Counted from the stretch's first letter, positions 1 through 8,928 are shown. The stretch: DNA of 64,000 nt from Clostridioides difficile_A (GCA_945909635.1 OX246690.1:1488001-1552000), one strand, 5' to 3'. Notes: generated by a model from the letters alone, not told the origin. Translations and numbers: made by a program.

Positions 1-1635
1 AGTATCATGTGGAGTTATACTTTTATAAAGAATAGAAAATTTTTTACCTTTAATATGTTTCTCAAAGTGTTCTATTATTTTAGCAAAAGATGTAATTTCC
101 GTTTTGCTGTAAAAGTCAGACCATTGAATATCTTCAGTTACATTTGATTTTAGTTTTTTCATGTCTTGCATAATAAAAAATTCATCAAATATCTTTTCTA
201 CTAAGGATTTTCCTATATCAGAATATTTTATAAACATTTCTCCTGAATTATTTTCTTTAGATAGTAATTTTTCAAATTGAGCACATTCCATAGGTTTTGC
301 ATAATAATAACCTTGAGCAATATCGCAATTTATACTTTTAATAAATTCTACATGTTGTTCTGTCTCAACACCTTCACACACTGTAAGCATTCCAAGAGCT
401 CTTGCAATATTTATTATAGAGTATAAAATTGTTGCATTTTTGAAATCATTCAAATTATGAGATAAAAATATTCTATCAATTTTGATTACATCAAAAGGTA
501 GATTTTGCAACATACCAAAAGATGAATATCCAGAACCAAAATCGTCCATAGATACAGAAAAACCATAAGAACGAAGCTCATTTAAATGTTGAATAATAGT
601 ATTTGTATTTTCTAGCAATACATTTTCTGTGATTTCAATGCTGAAATTTGATGTAGAAACACTATACTTTTCGGTAATGCCTTTTAGCATACTTGGAAAA
701 TTAGGATTAAAAAAGTGAAGACGAGAAAAATTACAACAAATTGGAACAAAAACATCATTGTTATCAATCCATCTTCTTATATTTTTGCAGTTTTCTTCAA
801 ATAAATATAAATCTAATTCTGTTATTAAACCAAATTGCTCAAATAAAGGTATAAACTTATCTGGAGTAAGAAGTCCTTTAATTGGATGTCTCCATCGAGC
901 AAGAGCTTCACATCCTACTATAGTATTGTTTTTTATATTATAGAGTGGTTGATAAAATGCTTCAATTTGTTTAGTTTGTAAAGCATGTGATATTTCGTAT
1001 AAAAATTCTTTATCATTTTCCAATTTGTTATAAAAATTATTATCATCAAAATCAAATGGTATGTATCTATTTTTACCTTCTATTTTGGCCTTTTTTAAAG
1101 CACTGTATACTTGATTGAAAATCACTAAAGTAGTTACATTTGGTTCGCCATCCCAAATAGTACTACCAATACTAAATGTAACATTAGAGTGTATTTCTTT
1201 TTCATTAGGAAGTTGTACTTTTAATTCTCTAGCACTCTTTATAATGGTTGTACCTATATTATCTAGTTCTTCATTTGATACATTAGGAATTACAATTAAA
1301 AATCCTTCACCTTTTAGATAAGCAACTATTCCATTTGATTCTGGAATAAAGTACAACAGTTCTTGAGTTAGGTTGATTAATAGATTTTCTCCAACCAAGT
1401 ATCCATATATATCATTAAATAATTTAAAGTTATCAATATTTAATAACATAACTCCAATATGTATATTTTTTGAAATACAGTCATCAATATATTGGTATAC
1501 AAACTCCCTGTTTGGTATTTTAGAAAAAAAATCTATTTCATTTGAGACTTTTAATTTATAATCTCTATTATCTAATTCATTAGCTAATAGTTCTACCTTT
1601 TTATTTAACATTTTTATATAATCATAATTTTGCAT
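1..1635 (-). CDS. GGDEF-EAL protein, probable c-di-GMP phosphodiesterase (3' end outside window)
   Basis: My reverse-strand translation gives 545 residues before the window edge; the C-terminus is missing. The start at 1635 follows a GGAGG site. Residues ~35-190 form a GGDEF-like domain whose signature has decayed to GEGF (109-112), so it should not make c-di-GMP. Residues ~205-455 form an EAL domain with catalytic and metal residues kept: EALARW at 243, NFS near 302, EITE near 334, DDFGSGYSS at 364, VIKID near 384, EGVE at 421 and QGYYYAKP at 441. Hydrolysis of c-di-GMP to pGpG in the cytoplasm is therefore likely, with the GGDEF part perhaps binding GTP as a regulatory site. No membrane segment is seen. 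A further ~90 residues follow the EAL domain and are not recognised. Confidence 0.88.
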   Translation of the reverse strand, partial: MQNYDYIKMLNKKVELLANELDNRDYKLKVSNEIDFFSKIPNREFVYQYIDDCISKNIHIGVMLLNIDNFKLFNDIYGYLVGENLLINLTQELLYFIPESNGIVAYLKGEGFLIVIPNVSNEELDNIGTTIIKSARELKVQLPNEKEIHSNVTFSIGSTIWDGEPNVTTLVIFNQVYSALKKAKIEGKNRYIPFDFDDNNFYNKLENDKEFLYEISHALQTKQIEAFYQPLYNIKNNTIVGCEALARWRHPIKGLLTPDKFIPLFEQFGLITELDLYLFEENCKNIRRWIDNNDVFVPICCNFSRLHFFNPNFPSMLKGITEKYSVSTSNFSIEITENVLLENTNTIIQHLNELRSYGFSVSMDDFGSGYSSFGMLQNLPFDVIKIDRIFLSHNLNDFKNATILYSIINIARALGMLTVCEGVETEQHVEFIKSINCDIAQGYYYAKPMECAQFEKLLSKENNSGEMFIKYSDIGKSLVEKIFDEFFIMQDMKKLKSNVTEDIQWSDFYSKTEITSFAKIIEHFEKHIKGKKFSILYKSITPHDT

Positions 1636-2391
1636 GGTATTCCTCCATAAGATATTTGAGATTTTGACGATAAACACATTTATGCTAAAAATATTTAAAT
1701 GTTAATTTATAAATAATTTGACTAATCTATTTTTAATAAGTATTTCAAACTTAGATGTATCAACTTACTTGTTATAATATTAAAAATAAAAATTTTTTAG
1801 TCTAGTAATAATCTTAGATAAAATTAGTTAATTATTAAGTTCGAGTATTGAAAGATTTCCTTTTTGAATGCAATTATATCATATTTTTTTATAAATAGAT
1901 AGATTGCAGATTATGCAGTTGACACTATAGAACTCATTATAGCTAATATTAATTTTAATAATTTTATGAATAAATAATTTATTTATAATTAATTTATTAT
2001 AAATAAATTCGTATCATAGCAATGATTTCATATACTTAATTTCAGTTATTTGAATTAAGTCTAATTTTATATTTTTACCATAATAAATATTAACTTACTA
2101 AATCAATAAAATGATAATTTATAGAAATTTATTTTAATATAAAAAATCTTGTAAAAAAGACATAATATCTATAGGTGTAAAAAACTACAAATCTAAAAAT
2201 GTTGTTTATAAAGATTAAAATTAGAAATATTATAATAGGAAAATAAATAGATTTTAATGGGTGATTACAGATTACTTATTTTCGTATCCTTGTTTTAGAG
2301 GTATTTTTAGTATATTCTAAAACTATAGTTATAGATAGAAACATATAGATTATAAAATAAAAATAAGATTATGGAGGATTTTATTGTATAA
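1636..2391. other. Long AT-rich divergent intergenic region
   Basis: These 756 bases lie between the divergent phosphodiesterase and MerR genes. I see no credible reading frame with a ribosome site, no RNA motif I recognise and no strong hairpin. A TTGACA hexamer sits at 1919-1924, but no well spaced -10 box follows. The ribosome site GGAGG for the MerR gene lies just before 2392. Confidence 0.5.
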
Positions 2392-3201
2392 ATGAAAGAT
2401 TACTATAAAATAGGAGAGATATCTAAAATATATGGAATTGGAAGAGATTCATTAATGTATTATGAAGAAATAGGTATTCTAAAGCCAGTTAGAGATGTAA
2501 ATGGATATAGAATGTATAACATATCAGATATATGGAAACTAAATTTAATAAAAGAGTTTAGAAGTTTGAATTTTCCAATGAAAAAAATAAAAGAATATTT
2601 AGATGATAGAAGTATAGAGTCTACAAAGAGCATTTTAAATGAAGAGTTAGAATTAATTGATAAAAAAATATTTGAACTTATAAGTCATAAGGAAAATATT
2701 ATAAAAAGATTAAGTTCAATTGAAAGTGTAATTCAAAATACAAAAATAGATGAGATAGAGGTTGTATATATAGAAAAAAGAAAAGCTTTAGAGTTAAATG
2801 CTGATATAAAAAGAGATGAGGATTTTGATTTTTTGATTCAAAAATTACAAAAAGAATACGAAGATAGATTTAATATACTTGGAAATAATAATATTGGTTC
2901 TGCTTTTTCTACTGAGGCAATCAGCAAAGGTATATTCAATGAGTTTAAATCTGTATTTTGTTTTTTAGAGAATAGTGAGGAAATATATAATATAGTTTTT
3001 GATGAGGGATATTATGTAACTTTAAACTATGCTGGAAGCAATTCTAATAATAAAATATATATGGAAAAGGTGTTTAAATTTATAAAAGAAAATAATTATA
3101 AAGTAATTGCTGCACCTATAGAAATATACAAGATAGATATACATGAGACTGGGATTGTAGAGGAATTTGTAACTGAAATTCAAGTACTTGTAACTAAATA
3201 A
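2392..3201 (+). CDS. MerR-family regulator with effector-binding domain
   Basis: A 269-residue MerR-family activator. Residues 4-75 are the winged helix-turn-helix (YKIGEISKIYGIGRDSLMYYEE start), followed by a dimerising coiled coil (~80-120). The C-terminal ~145 residues resemble the GyrI/BmrR-type ligand-binding fold, ending in a strand pattern (EFVTEIQVLV) with the acidic residue typical of drug-binding members. Such regulators untwist promoters with 19-bp spacers on ligand binding. No target gene lies directly beside it except the next MerR gene 187 bases downstream, which has its own promoter. The ligand cannot be deduced. Confidence 0.9.
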   Translation: MKDYYKIGEISKIYGIGRDSLMYYEEIGILKPVRDVNGYRMYNISDIWKLNLIKEFRSLNFPMKKIKEYLDDRSIESTKSILNEELELIDKKIFELISHKENIIKRLSSIESVIQNTKIDEIEVVYIEKRKALELNADIKRDEDFDFLIQKLQKEYEDRFNILGNNNIGSAFSTEAISKGIFNEFKSVFCFLENSEEIYNIVFDEGYYVTLNYAGSNSNNKIYMEKVFKFIKENNYKVIAAPIEIYKIDIHETGIVEEFVTEIQVLVTK

Positions 3202-3313
3202 TTAAATTTTAATTGGTGATAAAATAATATGAAAATTCTGGATTAAATAATGTGAAAATAGACTAGTGATTATCTAATCTATTTTTATTTGGTAAAATTT
3301 TACCCTTTACATT

Positions 3314-3342
3314 TTGTTCAAGTTTTATCTACAGTATATAAT
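3314..3342 (+). promoter_or_regulatory. Sigma-A promoter for second MerR gene
   Basis: TTGTTC at 3314-3319 and TATAAT at 3337-3342 are separated by 17 bases and lie ~47 bases before the start codon at 3389. The match and spacing are good. Confidence 0.65.
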
Positions 3343-3388
3343 AGTAAAGTAATAAACTTACAATCAATAAAATAAAGAAGGTGTTTGT

Positions 3389-4183
3389 ATGTATAAAATA
3401 GGTGAAGCTTCAAAAATAACTAAAATATCATCTAGAATGCTCAGATATTATGATAAAGAAAATATATTGAAACCTAGTCACATAGAAAATAATGGATATA
3501 GATACTATACAGAGGGAGACATTAATGTAATATCAAAAATCAAAAACTTAAGAAGGCATGAATTTACTTATGAAGAAATAAAAGATATATTCGATAATAA
3601 TAAATATGAAAGTATAGATATATATATCAATAAGATTGAAGAATTAACAAAAAAGGTAAATACATATGGGTATTTAATTTCAGAAATAGAAGAAAAGGTG
3701 AAATTTAAAGATATAATCATAAATAATTATGATATTAATATTTGTGAACGACAATCAGTTAATACATTGTGCCAAAAAGCTATTATTAATTATAAGGATA
3801 TAGGAGAATTTATAGAATCTTGCTATAATGCGATTTCAAAAAGCAAATCTAATAAAGTTGGATATTATTATGTAATGTTTTACAATAATGAAAATGTAGA
3901 TGAAAACACATATGAAATAGAATATTATCAACCTATTATAGATAATAAAGATATAAAAGGATTTAATAATAAGGTAATTGAAAGCGGTACATATATTAGT
4001 ACAATATGTTATGGAGATTATGAAAATTTAACTGGTGCTTATTCTGCTTTGTACAAGTGGATTAAAAATAACGATTTTAAAATTAAAGGAAATTTTGTTG
4101 AAAAATACTTTGTAGACTCATTATTAACTCCATTTAGCTACGAATTTATAACAGAAGTATCTATAAAAGTTTCAAAAGATTAG
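3389..4183 (+). CDS. MerR-family regulator with GyrI-like effector domain
   Basis: A 264-residue paralogue-like regulator with an N-terminal MerR helix-turn-helix (YKIGEASKITKISSRMLRYY, residues 2-21), a dimerisation helix around 80-105 and a C-terminal effector-binding fold (~120-262) that ends EFITEVSIKVS. The ribosome site AAGAAGGTG precedes the ATG. The stop codon at 4181-4183 directly abuts a promoter with the 19-bp spacer typical of MerR targets, which drives the deiminase-like gene at 4242. The simplest reading is that this protein controls that gene. The ligand is unknown. Confidence 0.9.
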   Translation: MYKIGEASKITKISSRMLRYYDKENILKPSHIENNGYRYYTEGDINVISKIKNLRRHEFTYEEIKDIFDNNKYESIDIYINKIEELTKKVNTYGYLISEIEEKVKFKDIIINNYDINICERQSVNTLCQKAIINYKDIGEFIESCYNAISKSKSNKVGYYYVMFYNNENVDENTYEIEYYQPIIDNKDIKGFNNKVIESGTYISTICYGDYENLTGAYSALYKWIKNNDFKIKGNFVEKYFVDSLLTPFSYEFITEVSIKVSKD

Positions 4184-4214
4184 TTGACCTTGACATTATG
4201 ATAACCTTTATACT
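4184..4214 (+). promoter_or_regulatory. MerR-type promoter with 19-bp spacer
   Basis: TTGACC at 4184-4189 and TATACT at 4209-4214 are separated by 19 bases, the long spacer that MerR-family activators correct. The spacer contains TTAT-G-ATAA (4196-4204), a short dyad at its centre. It sits immediately after the MerR stop codon and 28 bases before the next start. The assignment is inferred from geometry. Confidence 0.6.
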
Positions 4215-4241
4215 TGAAATATAAGAATAGAGGAGGTTATT

Positions 4242-5387
4242 ATGAATAAGAAAATTTTAATGCTGGGATTATCACTACCATTATTATTGATGATAAGAGA
4301 ATTTACAAAAGGATATGAAAACAAAACCATAAATCAAAATAATCAACAAAAGTATTATATGCCACTAGAAGATGAAGAACATGAAGGAACTTGGTTGCAA
4401 TGGCCTCATAGTTATACTTATGGGAAAAAATATCAAAATGGAATAGAAGATGTATGGGTAAATATGACAAAGTCTTTAGTGAAAGGTGAGAATGTTCATA
4501 TAGTAGTTTATAATAAAAGTGAAAAAGATAGAATAGAAAATTTATTGAAAAAAGAAAATATTGATATGAATTATATAGATTTTTATATTTATAAAACTGA
4601 TGATGTTTGGATAAGAGATAATGGTCCTATATTTGTATATGATGAAAGCGATGAACTTGTAATATTAGATTGGGGATTTAATGGTTGGGGAAGAAAAGAG
4701 CCATATAGTAAATCAAATCAAATTCCTAAAAATATAAGTGAAGACTTAGGAGTGAAAAGTATAAATTTAAAAGAAGTAGTTTTAGAGGGTGGAGCAATGG
4801 AACTTGATGGTGGTGGAACATTTCTAGCAACTAAAAGTTCTATAATAAATAAAAATAGAAATAAAAACTTAAGCCAAGGTGATATAGAAAAATATATAAG
4901 AAGATATTATGGTGTAGAAAAATTTATATGGTTAGATGGTGTGGTTGGAATAGATATAACAGACTTTCATATTGATGGATTTGCAAAATTTTATGATGAA
5001 TCAACAATAATTACATTAAATGAAAAAGGATTGATAGATTGGGGTCTAAAACAAAACGATATTAATATATTATTGAATTCAACTAATGCAAAAGGAGAAA
5101 AGTATAATTATATATATCTACCACTTACACAAAATAATGTTAAATTAAAAAATGGAAAAAACTTAGAATATCAAGGTTCATATATGAATTTTTATATAGG
5201 TAATAAAGTTGTATTAGTTCCAAATTACAATGACCCAAATGATAAAGTTGCAAATCAGATTATACAAGATTTATATCCTGATAGAAAAGTAATAGGAATA
5301 GATATAAGAGAGTTGTATAAAGATGGTGGAATGATTCATTGTGTAACTCAGCAACAACCTATAGATATAGTTAAAAATAGAGAATAA
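4242..5387 (+). CDS. Exported agmatine deiminase / peptidylarginine deiminase family protein
   Basis: A 381-residue protein of the PAD_porph family (agmatine deiminase and bacterial peptidylarginine deiminase), which hydrolyses guanidino groups to ureido groups plus ammonia. The fold begins around residue 40 (MPLEDEEHEGTWLQWP). Active-site motifs are present: DDVWIRDNGP, EGGAMELDGGGT, TDFHIDGF with His243, and GGMIHCVTQQQP with the nucleophile Cys367. Unlike cytosolic AguA it starts with MNKK plus a hydrophobic stretch (residues ~5-19), which reads as a signal peptide or membrane anchor. No lipobox cysteine is seen. No putrescine carbamoyltransferase or carbamate kinase lies nearby. Substrate could be agmatine or peptide arginine; sequence alone does not decide. 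Confidence 0.85.
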   Translation: MNKKILMLGLSLPLLLMIREFTKGYENKTINQNNQQKYYMPLEDEEHEGTWLQWPHSYTYGKKYQNGIEDVWVNMTKSLVKGENVHIVVYNKSEKDRIENLLKKENIDMNYIDFYIYKTDDVWIRDNGPIFVYDESDELVILDWGFNGWGRKEPYSKSNQIPKNISEDLGVKSINLKEVVLEGGAMELDGGGTFLATKSSIINKNRNKNLSQGDIEKYIRRYYGVEKFIWLDGVVGIDITDFHIDGFAKFYDESTIITLNEKGLIDWGLKQNDINILLNSTNAKGEKYNYIYLPLTQNNVKLKNGKNLEYQGSYMNFYIGNKVVLVPNYNDPNDKVANQIIQDLYPDRKVIGIDIRELYKDGGMIHCVTQQQPIDIVKNRE

Positions 5388-5519
5388 TAGAGTGTGATAT
5401 GAATTAATATTGGCAGAATATTTATGGACAAAAGATTCTTTAATAAGTAAAAGAAAAATTTAAGAGTTTAGAAGAAAATGATTAATAAGACACATTATTG
5501 TTTAACAAAGAAAAATGGA

Positions 5520-5572
5520 GTGGCAATTTTTTTGCCACCCATTTGCCACTACATTTTAAGATTGGTGGCAAA
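5520..5572. terminator. Nested GTGGCAA/TTGCCAC hairpins between convergent genes
   Basis: The heptamer GTGGCAA occurs at 5520-5526 and 5565-5571, and its complement TTGCCAC at 5532-5538 and 5543-5549. Two side-by-side hairpins, or one larger one, can form. The region lies between the 3' ends of the deiminase gene and mgtC and probably stops transcription from both sides. Confidence 0.55.
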
Positions 5573-5593
5573 TTGTATCATTATAGTTGTTTT

Positions 5594-6268
5594 TTATATT
5601 TCTAAAGTTTCTATAAGAGGGTTATCACTAAATAATTTTAATAAATTTGTTTTTTTGTATCCTTTAGGTAACTTAGTATATATAACTATTTCTAACCAAT
5701 CTCCATCAAGACGTTTAATATTCATGTTTATAATTTCAATATTAGATTTCTTAAATTTCTCCTCAATGTACTCTATAGAATCAGTGCTATTAGAAATTTT
5801 GAGAGAAACTTGTTCTGCTGTAGGAAGTTTCATCCATTTCCTATCTCTATGGAGTAATATCTGTACAATAACAATGATAATACTTGAAACAATACCTAAT
5901 AAATATAGTCCAGAGCCAATAGCAAGCCCTGTACCAGCTGTTGCCCATATACCAGCAGCTGTAGTAAGTCCACTTACTGATTGATTTCTAATAAATATTA
6001 ATCCAGCTCCTAAGAAACCTATTCCACTAACAACTTGTGCTGCAACACGGGCTGGGTCTAGACCAATACCTGGAGTACCTACTATATCATTAAACCCATA
6101 CTTAGAAACAATGATTATAAGTGCTGAACCTAATGCAACTATAAAATGAGTTCGTATTCCAGCTTCTTTTAGTCTATTTTTCCTTTCATATCCAATTAAA
6201 GCTCCACAGAAACCAGCAATAATGATTCTTGCTATATACCCAAATTGAATTAGTATATGATTATTCAT
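5594..6268 (-). CDS. MgtC/SapB-family membrane protein
   Basis: A 224-residue MgtC-family inner-membrane protein. About four to five hydrophobic segments occupy residues ~5-135, containing the family motifs GALIGYERK and HFIVALGSALI. A soluble C-terminal domain of the ACT-like type (~145-224) follows. Members are linked to magnesium limitation, ATP synthase restraint and acid stress; the exact role in this organism is unknown. The ATG has a GAAAGGGGTG ribosome site. It appears monocistronic: its 3' end meets the nested hairpins and a TATAAT-rich promoter region lies upstream near 6285-6315. Confidence 0.88.
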   Translation of the reverse strand: MNNHILIQFGYIARIIIAGFCGALIGYERKNRLKEAGIRTHFIVALGSALIIIVSKYGFNDIVGTPGIGLDPARVAAQVVSGIGFLGAGLIFIRNQSVSGLTTAAGIWATAGTGLAIGSGLYLLGIVSSIIIVIVQILLHRDRKWMKLPTAEQVSLKISNSTDSIEYIEEKFKKSNIEIINMNIKRLDGDWLEIVIYTKLPKGYKKTNLLKLFSDNPLIETLEI

Positions 6269-6435
6269 TTGTCTAGCACCCCTTTCTATATAATATTATA
6301 TATACTATAATACTACATTTTTTATGTGGATATAGTAAAGTTTAAAATTTATATAATAGTTATATATGAATATAAAATAGATAAGGGTATTTTATATATA
6401 TAAAAATGGTAGAAAGTATCTAATTTTAAATGATT

Positions 6436-6470
6436 AAAAAGCATACTGAAATAGGTTAAGTTTGCTTTTT
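6436..6470. terminator. Hairpin terminator downstream of isochorismatase gene
   Basis: Arms at 6436-6447 and 6459-6470 pair at 11 of 12 positions. A-rich and T-rich flanks on each side would permit termination in both directions. It lies just past the 3' end of the minus-strand gene at 6489. Confidence 0.65.
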
Positions 6471-6488
6471 TTAATATGGTGAATAATT

Positions 6489-7043
6489 TTATTTATAACA
6501 ACTAGACAAAAAAATATCTGTATTTTTTATATCTGCAAAACTATTCTGCAATGATGCCATGAATACTTGATGGACAGTGTTTGCATGAATTTCTACATCA
6601 CACCAAGATAAATTTTTTGTTGTACAGGCATCATCTATAAGAGTTATGTCGTATCCCAATTTTTTTGCTGTTCTTACACTTGTATCAATGCACATATGAC
6701 TCATCATCCCACAAATCACCAACTTAGTTATACTTTTTTTCTCAAGTACAGTGTGTAGGCTGGTTTGAAAAAAACTGTCTGGTGAATGTTTAATTATAAT
6801 TTCTTCATTTGCCAGTGGAAAAACAGTTTCATTTATTTCTGAACCATAAGTGTGAGGAAGAAAAAAAGAAGCTGTTTTATCTGTTGATATATGTTGTACA
6901 TGAATAACTGGTAAGTCATTTTTTCTAAAGAACAGCAATATTTTCTTTGTATTTTCAGCAGCTTTTTTTGATTCAAATAATTCGCATTTTCCGTTTTTAA
7001 AATAATCATTCTGAATATCAATTAGTATTAAAGCTATAGACAT
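6489..7043 (-). CDS. Isochorismatase-like cysteine hydrolase
   Basis: A 184-residue protein of the isochorismatase-like hydrolase superfamily (nicotinamidase, ureidoacrylate or isochorismate hydrolases). The triad is visible: Asp9 in LIDIQNDY, the Lys in IIIKHSPDSF and the Cys in MMSHMCIDT. The cis-peptide region preceding the Cys is of the family type. The substrate cannot be assigned. Start ATG has an AGGAGG site. It lies 77 bases downstream of an HxlR-type regulator on the same strand; these regulators often control adjacent redox or detoxification enzymes, so local control is plausible. Confidence 0.88.
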   Translation of the reverse strand: MSIALILIDIQNDYFKNGKCELFESKKAAENTKKILLFFRKNDLPVIHVQHISTDKTASFFLPHTYGSEINETVFPLANEEIIIKHSPDSFFQTSLHTVLEKKSITKLVICGMMSHMCIDTSVRTAKKLGYDITLIDDACTTKNLSWCDVEIHANTVHQVFMASLQNSFADIKNTDIFLSSCYK

Positions 7044-7120
7044 GTTTATACCTCCTATCTATCCTTATTATAATATTCATATAAGAAATGTAAATTACTT
7101 ACTTTTTAGTATGTATAAAA

Positions 7121-7486
7121 CTATTTATTATAACAAATTCCTTTGCTATCTAGAACTCCTTGTTGACCGTTTTCAAGCATATATTCTATACCTATTTCTT
7201 GCATTATTTCCACAGCCTTTAACATTTTTTTACCACGGTCAGTAAGAAAATATTCAACATGTAATGGATAACCAGCTGATCTTATCTTATCAACGATACC
7301 AAATTCATGTAGTTCTTTTAATTGTTGAATTAACATTTTTTGATTTATTCCCAAAATACTATGTTCTAACTCAGAAAATGTCTTATTAGACTGTCTCAAT
7401 TCAAATACAAGGATAGTTTTCCATTTTCCTTTGATTATGTCATGTACAATTTCAAGAGGACATGTGTATTCATCTCTTATTTTCAT
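7121..7486 (-). CDS. HxlR-family transcriptional regulator
   Basis: A 121-residue HxlR/MarR-like winged helix protein covering the whole family length. Motifs are CPLEIVHDIIKGKWKTILVFEL near the N-terminus, including the conserved Cys of HxlR proteins (residue 9), then FSELEHSILGINQKMLIQQL (recognition helix region) and YFLTDRGKKML (wing). The conserved Cys suggests possible redox or electrophile sensing, as in HypR-type members. It is followed by the hydrolase gene on the same strand. A GGGGGTGATAT ribosome site precedes the ATG. Confidence 0.9.
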   Translation of the reverse strand: MKIRDEYTCPLEIVHDIIKGKWKTILVFELRQSNKTFSELEHSILGINQKMLIQQLKELHEFGIVDKIRSAGYPLHVEYFLTDRGKKMLKAVEIMQEIGIEYMLENGQQGVLDSKGICYNK

Positions 7487-7715
7487 AATATATCACCCCC
7501 ATAAAATGATAATAAATTATATCACTTGTATTGTGATATGACAAATATATATGAATTGTATGTAAAGTTTATGGTTTGTTAAGTTCTAAAATTCTTCTAG
7601 TGTAGTTCACATTTAATACACAAATAATTAGTAAGATATAAGTAAATAAACATATAAAATGACTACAGAAATTTAACTTTAAAATAATTTATGATAATTT
7701 AGAGGAGGAAAATAT

Positions 7716-7850
7716 ATGAATATATCAAGAAAAGCTATGAAAATAATAGAATTGGCACAAAGAATTGCAATTAAGAAAGGAATCTCAGTGGAAGAGGCTT
7801 GGAATGAAGCGATGACAGAATATAAAAATAAATATGAACACATTGCATAG
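7716..7850 (+). CDS. Small conserved-type protein, 44 residues
   Basis: A short frame of 44 residues that begins MNISRKAMKIIELAQRIA and ends before TAG at 7848. It is preceded by a strong AGAGGAGG site six bases from the ATG. The product is charged and predicted helical (AQRIAIKKGISVEEAWNEAM), with no membrane segment. The good ribosome site and isolated position support a real gene. No function is recognised. Confidence 0.65.
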   Translation: MNISRKAMKIIELAQRIAIKKGISVEEAWNEAMTEYKNKYEHIA

Positions 7851-8047
7851 ACATTAAAAAATGTAACTTAATTAAAATATAAAAATGACATATAATATTT
7901 TAATTGTATACTTTTATAAGAAATTAATTAGCTTACAATTCTAAATTATTTTTGAAAAATTAAGAATATTTGGTGGAATATAATGGATTTAAATGATACT
8001 ATAAATTATAAGGTATATCATTATTAATACAAAAGGAGGATATATAC

Positions 8048-8833
8048 TTGATTGTAAAAATAGATAATACTTTAGAAAAAGAATTTTGGCAATATGTATC
8101 ACATGAAGAAAGTCTAAACTTATTCATAATTGGATATGTTGAAAACTATGGGTTTAGCTCCTACTCTCAAGATATATGGTCTCAAATGAAAGGAGGAAAT
8201 ATAACTTCTATAATATTAAAGAATAAGTCAAAACTTGTAATTTATAGTCTAAAAAATGACTTTGATGTAAAAGAGATGAAACATCATATAAAAGATTTGG
8301 ATGTAGAAAGTATAAGTGGAAAAAAGTGTGTAATAGATAGACTAATAAGCGAATATAAAGATTTTTATGAAAAACTAGATAATAAATTTTGTATATTAAA
8401 GGAAATAAAAGAAATAGATTTTTCTCACATGAAAGAGTATAAAATAGAAACAGCTCAGGAAAAAGATATTGATGAGATAGGAAAACTTTTAAATATCTCA
8501 GATTATAAAGTAAGTAAAAATTACATAGAAGAAAGAAAAGAGCATTTAAAAGAAGGAAATGTAAGAGCATATTTTATTAAAAATAATGATACTATGATTA
8601 GCACTGCATCAACTGGAATGGAAACTAGTTTTTTGGCAATGGTAGTATCTGTAAGTACAGATAAAGCATATAGAGGAAAAGGATTTGCAAGTTATATAGT
8701 TTACAATTTAAGTAAAGAATTATTGTTGGAAGGAAAAATCCCATGTCTTTTTTATAACAATGATATAGCAGGTAAAATATATCAAAATATAGGATATAAA
8801 GAGATAAATGAATGGACAATTCTTTTTAAATAA
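8048..8833 (+). CDS. GNAT-family N-acetyltransferase
   Basis: A 261-residue protein starting at TTG 8048 behind an AAGGAGG site. The C-terminal half (~135-261) is a GNAT domain: motif A reads AYRGKGFASYIV, the acetyl-CoA pyrophosphate loop, followed by FYNNDIAGKIYQNIGY, the usual motif B. The N-terminal ~130 residues are a second, degenerate acetyltransferase-like region as found in FR47-like and other two-domain members. The acceptor substrate is unknown. It ends at a hairpin shared with the convergent pdaA gene. Confidence 0.85.
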   Translation: MIVKIDNTLEKEFWQYVSHEESLNLFIIGYVENYGFSSYSQDIWSQMKGGNITSIILKNKSKLVIYSLKNDFDVKEMKHHIKDLDVESISGKKCVIDRLISEYKDFYEKLDNKFCILKEIKEIDFSHMKEYKIETAQEKDIDEIGKLLNISDYKVSKNYIEERKEHLKEGNVRAYFIKNNDTMISTASTGMETSFLAMVVSVSTDKAYRGKGFASYIVYNLSKELLLEGKIPCLFYNNDIAGKIYQNIGYKEINEWTILFK

Positions 8834-8844
8834 ATATAAAAAAT

Positions 8845-8916
8845 AAAAAACTCCATTAGGAATTAAAGTATTTATAAATAGTTTTATTTTTACTCTAATT
8901 CATGATGGAGTTTTGT
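8845..8916. terminator. Bidirectional hairpin between acetyltransferase and pdaA
   Basis: AACTCCAT at 8849-8856 pairs with ATGGAGTT at 8905-8912. The arms are flanked by A-runs on the left and TTTT on the right, so transcripts from both convergent genes could end here. Confidence 0.65.
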
Positions 8917-8928
8917 TGAAATAAAATA

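Noticed and set aside
758..1561. Three short plus-strand frames inside the first 1.6 kb
   Set aside because: They are antisense shadows of the GGDEF-EAL gene, which has a ribosome site and conserved motifs on the minus strand.
1919..1950. TTGACA that could start a promoter for the first MerR gene
   Set aside because: No good -10 box at 16-18 bases, and it lies ~470 bases upstream of the gene.
5478..5984. 168-residue plus-strand reading frame across mgtC
   Set aside because: It is antisense to mgtC, begins without a ribosome site, spans the nested hairpins and encodes no recognisable family.
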